This document shows, in pieces, positions 47,200 through 49,804 of a stretch of DNA of 49,804 nt. Within the stretch, counting starts at the first letter, position 1; each line of letters begins with the position of its first letter. The notes under the pieces are model-generated. The model was not told the origin of the DNA, searched no databases, and saw only the letters and a program-made list of their open reading frames with translations. A program made the position numbers and the translations under genes. This stretch comes from Streptomyces albus subsp. chlorinus (GTDB lineage Bacteria > Actinomycetota > Actinomycetes > Streptomycetales > Streptomycetaceae): NCBI RefSeq assembly GCF_013302895.1, contig NZ_VJOK01000001.1, positions 4,494,048-4,543,851 on the forward strand, in the 5' to 3' direction.

Positions 47200-47364
47200 G
47201 TGGCTGCCACAGACGTCCGCCCGAAGATCACGCTGGCCTGCGTGGAGTGCAAGGAGCGGAACTACATCACCAAGAAGAACCGGCGTAACAACCCGGACCG
47301 TATCGAGATGAAGAAGTACTGCCCGCGGGACAACCGCCACACGGTGCACCGCGAGACGCGCTGA
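47200..47364 (+). CDS. rpmG: 50S ribosomal protein L33, variant zinc motif
   Basis: 54 residues from GTG 47200, with SD AAGGAG. It matches L33 over its full length ([35 protein letters not shown]). The zinc-ribbon form has two CxxC pairs. Here the first is intact (Cys14, Cys17), but the second reads CPRD, so Cys41 is kept and the fourth ligand is Asp44. Streptomyces genomes carry several L33 genes, some with and some without the Cys set. This one is intermediate. It is followed by a clear terminator. Confidence 0.95.
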   Translation: MAATDVRPKITLACVECKERNYITKKNRRNNPDRIEMKKYCPRDNRHTVHRETR

Positions 47365-47379
47365 CTTCTCCCGAGCGCA

Positions 47380-47410
47380 GAGGCCGTCCCCGCCCGGCGG
47401 GGTCGGCCTC
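47380..47410 (+). terminator. rpmG terminator
   Basis: GAGGCCG-T-CCCCG (47380-47392) pairs with CGGGG-T-CGGCCTC (47398-47410) around 5 bases, with one T-T mismatch, 15 bases after the rpmG stop. Confidence 0.75.
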
Positions 47411-47673
47411 GTCCTGTGTCCGGGCACCGGACGCAGCTCTTCACCGTGATCCCGCGGCGTGGTCTCCTCGTCAAGCTCGCCCCAAGCTCACCTCGCCGGG
47501 ATCCGACACCGTGATCGTCTCGCCGTGACCCCTTGTCAGGGACGCCCGTCAGCTTGTCAGGGGCACCTGTCAGCAAGGTCGTCCGCCGGCGAGCCTTTTG
47601 TGTGACCGCCCCGCACGGGCCGCCGTGCCGGGCCGCCGTGAATCCGCCACCACTGCCGTAGGAGGCGCCGCCG
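47411..47673. other. spacer between rpmG and the dehydratase genes
   Basis: No gene. It holds two adjacent 21-bp imperfect copies (CTTGTCAGGGACGCCCGTCAG at 47532-47552 and its variant at 47553-47573) and a repeated CACCGTGATC (near 47441 and 47509). The SD TAGGAGGCG lies at 47659-47667. No clear promoter is seen. Confidence 0.55.
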
Positions 47674-48144
47674 ATGGCACTCGATCAGTCCTTCGTCGGG
47701 CGGACGTACCCGCCCAGCAGGCCCTACGAGGTCGGCAGGGAGAAGATCCGCGAATTCGCGGCGGCCATCGGTGACGACAATCCCGCCTACACGGACGCGG
47801 AGGCGGCCGCCGCGCTCGGTCACCCGGACGTGATCGCGCCGCCCACCTTCGTCTTCTCCATCACGTTCCAGGAGGCGGAGCGCGTGGTGCGGGACCCGAA
47901 GCTGGGTCTGGACTGGTCCCGGGTGGTCCACCGCGACCAGCGGTTCGTCCACCATCGTCCCGTCCGCGCCGGGGACGTGCTGTCGGTCACCTCCACGATC
48001 GACTCCATCAAGTCGCTGGCGGGCAACGAGGTGCTGGACATCCGCGGTGACGTCCACGACCAGGCGGGTGAGAGCGTGGTGACCGTGCGCTGCACGCTGG
48101 TCGCGCGCGCGGCGGAAACAGCGGAAACAGTGGAAGGGGAGTGA
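47674..48144 (+). CDS. HadA-like MaoC-family dehydratase subunit (UPF0336 type)
   Basis: 156 residues from ATG 47674, with a strong SD. An N-terminal MaoC-like hotdog domain with YEVGREKIREFAAAIGDDNP, PPTFVFSITF and HRDQRFVHHRPVRAGD. It corresponds to the HadA partner of (3R)-hydroxyacyl-ACP dehydratases, which in mycobacteria pair with a catalytic HadB for type II fatty acid synthesis. The next gene supplies a HadB-like subunit. Position after rpmG matches the mycobacterial arrangement. Whether it serves primary fatty acid elongation in this organism is inference. Confidence 0.88.
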   Translation: MALDQSFVGRTYPPSRPYEVGREKIREFAAAIGDDNPAYTDAEAAAALGHPDVIAPPTFVFSITFQEAERVVRDPKLGLDWSRVVHRDQRFVHHRPVRAGDVLSVTSTIDSIKSLAGNEVLDIRGDVHDQAGESVVTVRCTLVARAAETAETVEGE

Positions 48145-48149
48145 CGGGG

Positions 48150-48584
48150 ATGACAGCGCGGATCGCCTACGCCGACATCGAGCCGGGCACCGAACTGCCG
48201 GCCCGCAGCTTCCCGGTGGACCGCGAGCGGCTGGTGCGCTACGCCGGTGCCTCCGGGGACTTCAACCCCATTCACTGGAACGAGCGGTTCGCCAAGTCCG
48301 TGGGCCTGCCCGACGTAATCGCGCACGGCATGTTCACCATGGCCGAGGCGGCCCGGGTGATCACCGACTGGACGGGTGACCCCGGCGCGCTGGTGGAGTA
48401 CGGCGTGCGCTTCACCAAGCCGGTCGTGGTCCCGGACGACGACACCGGTGCCGTCATCGAGGTCGCGGCCAAGGTCGCCAAGAAGCTGGACGACGAGGCC
48501 CGTACGGTGCAGGTCGACCTGACGGTCACCAGCGCGGGCACCAAGGTGCTGGGCATGTCCCGCGCCGTGGTGAAGCTGGCCTGA
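48150..48584 (+). CDS. HadB-like MaoC (R)-hydratase/dehydratase subunit
   Basis: 144 residues from ATG 48150; GTG 48141 in the same frame is an alternative, but the only SD-like run (GGAAGGGGA) is too close to it. It has a complete MaoC catalytic segment, YAGASGDFNPIHWNERFAKS, with Asp37 and His42 as the usual dyad, then VIAHGMFTMAEAARV. It should form a heterodimer with the preceding HadA-like protein and dehydrate 3-hydroxyacyl thioesters. The first gene ends 5 bases before this ATG. Confidence 0.88.
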   Translation: MTARIAYADIEPGTELPARSFPVDRERLVRYAGASGDFNPIHWNERFAKSVGLPDVIAHGMFTMAEAARVITDWTGDPGALVEYGVRFTKPVVVPDDDTGAVIEVAAKVAKKLDDEARTVQVDLTVTSAGTKVLGMSRAVVKLA

Positions 48585-48647
48585 GCAGCCGGAGTGGCCG
48601 GAGTGGCCGGTCCGAGGGCTGGGACGGGTGCGGTGGCGGCGCCCCCG

Positions 48648-48653
48648 TACTCT
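48648..48653 (+). promoter_or_regulatory. -10 box for leaderless murB
   Basis: TACTCT followed by 7 bases and GTG 48661; there is no SD between. Confidence 0.5.
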
Positions 48654-48660
48654 GGACCGC

Positions 48661-49734
48661 GTGCAGGAACTCCATGTTGACTCCGGTGTCCCCCTGGTCT
48701 CGCTGGCCCCGCTGACGACGCTGCGCCTCGGCGGGCCCGCCAAGCGGCTGATCACCGCGACCACCGACGACGAGGTGATCGCGGCGGTCCGCGAGGCCGA
48801 CGACAGCGGCACCCCGCTGCTGATCATCGCGGGCGGAAGCAACCTCGTCATCGCGGACGAGGGCTTCGACGGCACCGTCCTGCGCATCGCCACGAGGGGC
48901 TTCGCGCTCTTCGGCACCACTCTGGAACTGGCGGCGGGCGAGAACTGGTCGGACGCGGTCGCCCGCACCGTCGAGGCCGGCCTGGCGGGCATCGAGTGCC
49001 TGGCGGGCATCCCCGGCTCGGCGGGCGCGACGCCCGTCCAGAACGTGGGCGCCTACGGCCAGGAGGTCTCCAGCACCCTCACCGAGGTCGTCGCCTACGA
49101 CCGGCACACCCGTGAGACCGTCACCCTCACGAACGCCGAGTGCGGCTTCTCCTACCGGCACAGCCGCTTCAAGGCCGACCCCTCGCGCCATGTCGTACTG
49201 CGGGTCAGGTTCGCGCTGGAGGACGCGGAGGGACTCTCGGCACCGATCAGGTACGCGGAGACCGCGCGGCTGCTCGGCGTCGAGCCCGGCGACCGGGTGC
49301 CGGCGGCCGCCGCGCGGGAGGCCGTGCTGCGGCTGCGCGCCGGGAAGGGCATGGTGCTCGACCCCGACGACCACGACACCTGGTCGGCCGGGTCCTTCTT
49401 CACCAACCCGATCCTGGACGACGCGGAGTTCGCCGCCTTCGTGGACCGCGTGCGGGAGCGGCTCGGTCCCGAGGCGGCGCCGCCCGCGTTCCCGGCGGGG
49501 GAGGGGCGCACCAAGACCTCGGCGGCCTGGCTGATCGACAAGGCGGGCTTCACCAAGGGGTACGGCACCGGCCCGGCCCGCATCTCCACCAAGCACACCC
49601 TGGCCCTGACCAACCGCGGCTCGGCCACCACCGCCGACCTGCTCGCGCTGGCCCGCGAGGTGCGCGACGGGGTACGGGAGGCGTTCGGCGTCACCCTCAC
49701 CAACGAGCCGGTCACGGTCGGCTGCGCGCTCTAG
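48661..49734 (+). CDS. murB: UDP-N-acetylenolpyruvoylglucosamine reductase
   Basis: 357 residues from GTG 48661. FAD enzyme that reduces UDP-GlcNAc-enolpyruvate to UDP-MurNAc in peptidoglycan synthesis. TTLRLGGPA and IAGGSNLVIADEGFDG form the FAD site, and AGIPGSAGATPVQNVGAYG the pyrophosphate site. The Tyr-containing YRHSRF (165-170) marks a type I MurB; catalytic Ser245 lies in SAGSFFTNP and the C-terminal Glu349 in TNEPVTVG. The start was chosen where homology begins; it has no SD and a TACTCT box 7 bases upstream. The gene ends 70 bases before the window end. Confidence 0.95.
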   Translation: MQELHVDSGVPLVSLAPLTTLRLGGPAKRLITATTDDEVIAAVREADDSGTPLLIIAGGSNLVIADEGFDGTVLRIATRGFALFGTTLELAAGENWSDAVARTVEAGLAGIECLAGIPGSAGATPVQNVGAYGQEVSSTLTEVVAYDRHTRETVTLTNAECGFSYRHSRFKADPSRHVVLRVRFALEDAEGLSAPIRYAETARLLGVEPGDRVPAAAAREAVLRLRAGKGMVLDPDDHDTWSAGSFFTNPILDDAEFAAFVDRVRERLGPEAAPPAFPAGEGRTKTSAAWLIDKAGFTKGYGTGPARISTKHTLALTNRGSATTADLLALAREVRDGVREAFGVTLTNEPVTVGCAL

Positions 49735-49745
49735 AGACGACGGGC

Positions 49746-49799
49746 GGCTGCGGCGCCACGGCCGGTTGCGGCGCCACGGCCGGCTGCGGGGCCACGGGG
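49746..49799. repeat. three 18-bp tandem repeats after murB
   Basis: GGCTGCGGCGCCACGGCC at 49746-49763, with one-base and three-base variants at 49764-49781 and 49782-49799. The array may continue past the window. Confidence 0.85.
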
Positions 49800-49804
49800 C
49801 GGAC

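Overview
The window is high-GC actinobacterial chromosome, almost certainly Streptomyces or a close relative. This is judged from GTG/TTG starts, strong third-position GC, Shine-Dalgarno (SD) sequences of the GGAGG type, overlapping ATGA/GTGA gene junctions, and a gene order that resembles, from memory and unchecked, the nuo to murB segment of Streptomyces coelicolor. I see no phage, transposase, integrase or CRISPR.

Layout. (1) 1-9542: the distal part of a complete-type complex I operon, nuoG (3' part)-H-I-J-K-L-M-N, closed by a hairpin terminator. (2) 9686-13519: a small cupin, two tandem paralogous lipoproteins on the minus strand, and recQ. (3) 13581-18766, minus strand: fumarylacetoacetase, a CocE/X-Pro peptidase-type hydrolase and a POT-family peptide transporter. 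(4) 19152-24904: a long-chain polyprenyl diphosphate synthase, probably for menaquinone, an exported LolA/LppX-like protein with a coupled ABC transporter, and RarD. (5) 25262-30937, minus strand: korA-korB (2-oxoacid:ferredoxin oxidoreductase), then a NarL-type response regulator and its histidine kinase. (6) 31420-41714: a second, incomplete complex I operon, nuoA2-B2-C2-H2-I2-J2-K2-L2-M2-N2, with no nuoD, E, F or G. (7) 41926-49734: HtpX-like protease, YccF, YajQ, tRNA-Tyr, an NAD(P)-binding protein, an amidohydrolase-like protein, tRNA-Thr, tRNA-Met, rpmG, two MaoC/Had-type dehydratase subunits and murB.

How it fits together. The bioenergetic theme is strong. Nuo1 would carry electrons from NADH to menaquinone, and the polyprenyl synthase probably makes the menaquinone tail. 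KorAB would make reduced ferredoxin. Nuo2 keeps the membrane arm, the NuoB and NuoI iron-sulfur subunits and a NuoC-like subunit, but lacks the NADH module and the 49-kDa subunit. A ferredoxin-fed or hybrid (borrowing NuoD) Nuo2 is the most interesting hypothesis here, but it is inference.

A second theme is short tandem repeats (9 to about 44 bp units) in many intergenic regions and in a few disordered protein tails. One array spans a stop codon, one lies between kinase and regulator, and one lies with a large stem-loop in the kinase/nuoA2 divergent region. recQ, fah and murB each have a TAnnnT box 6-7 bases before the start codon and no clear SD, suggesting leaderless transcripts.
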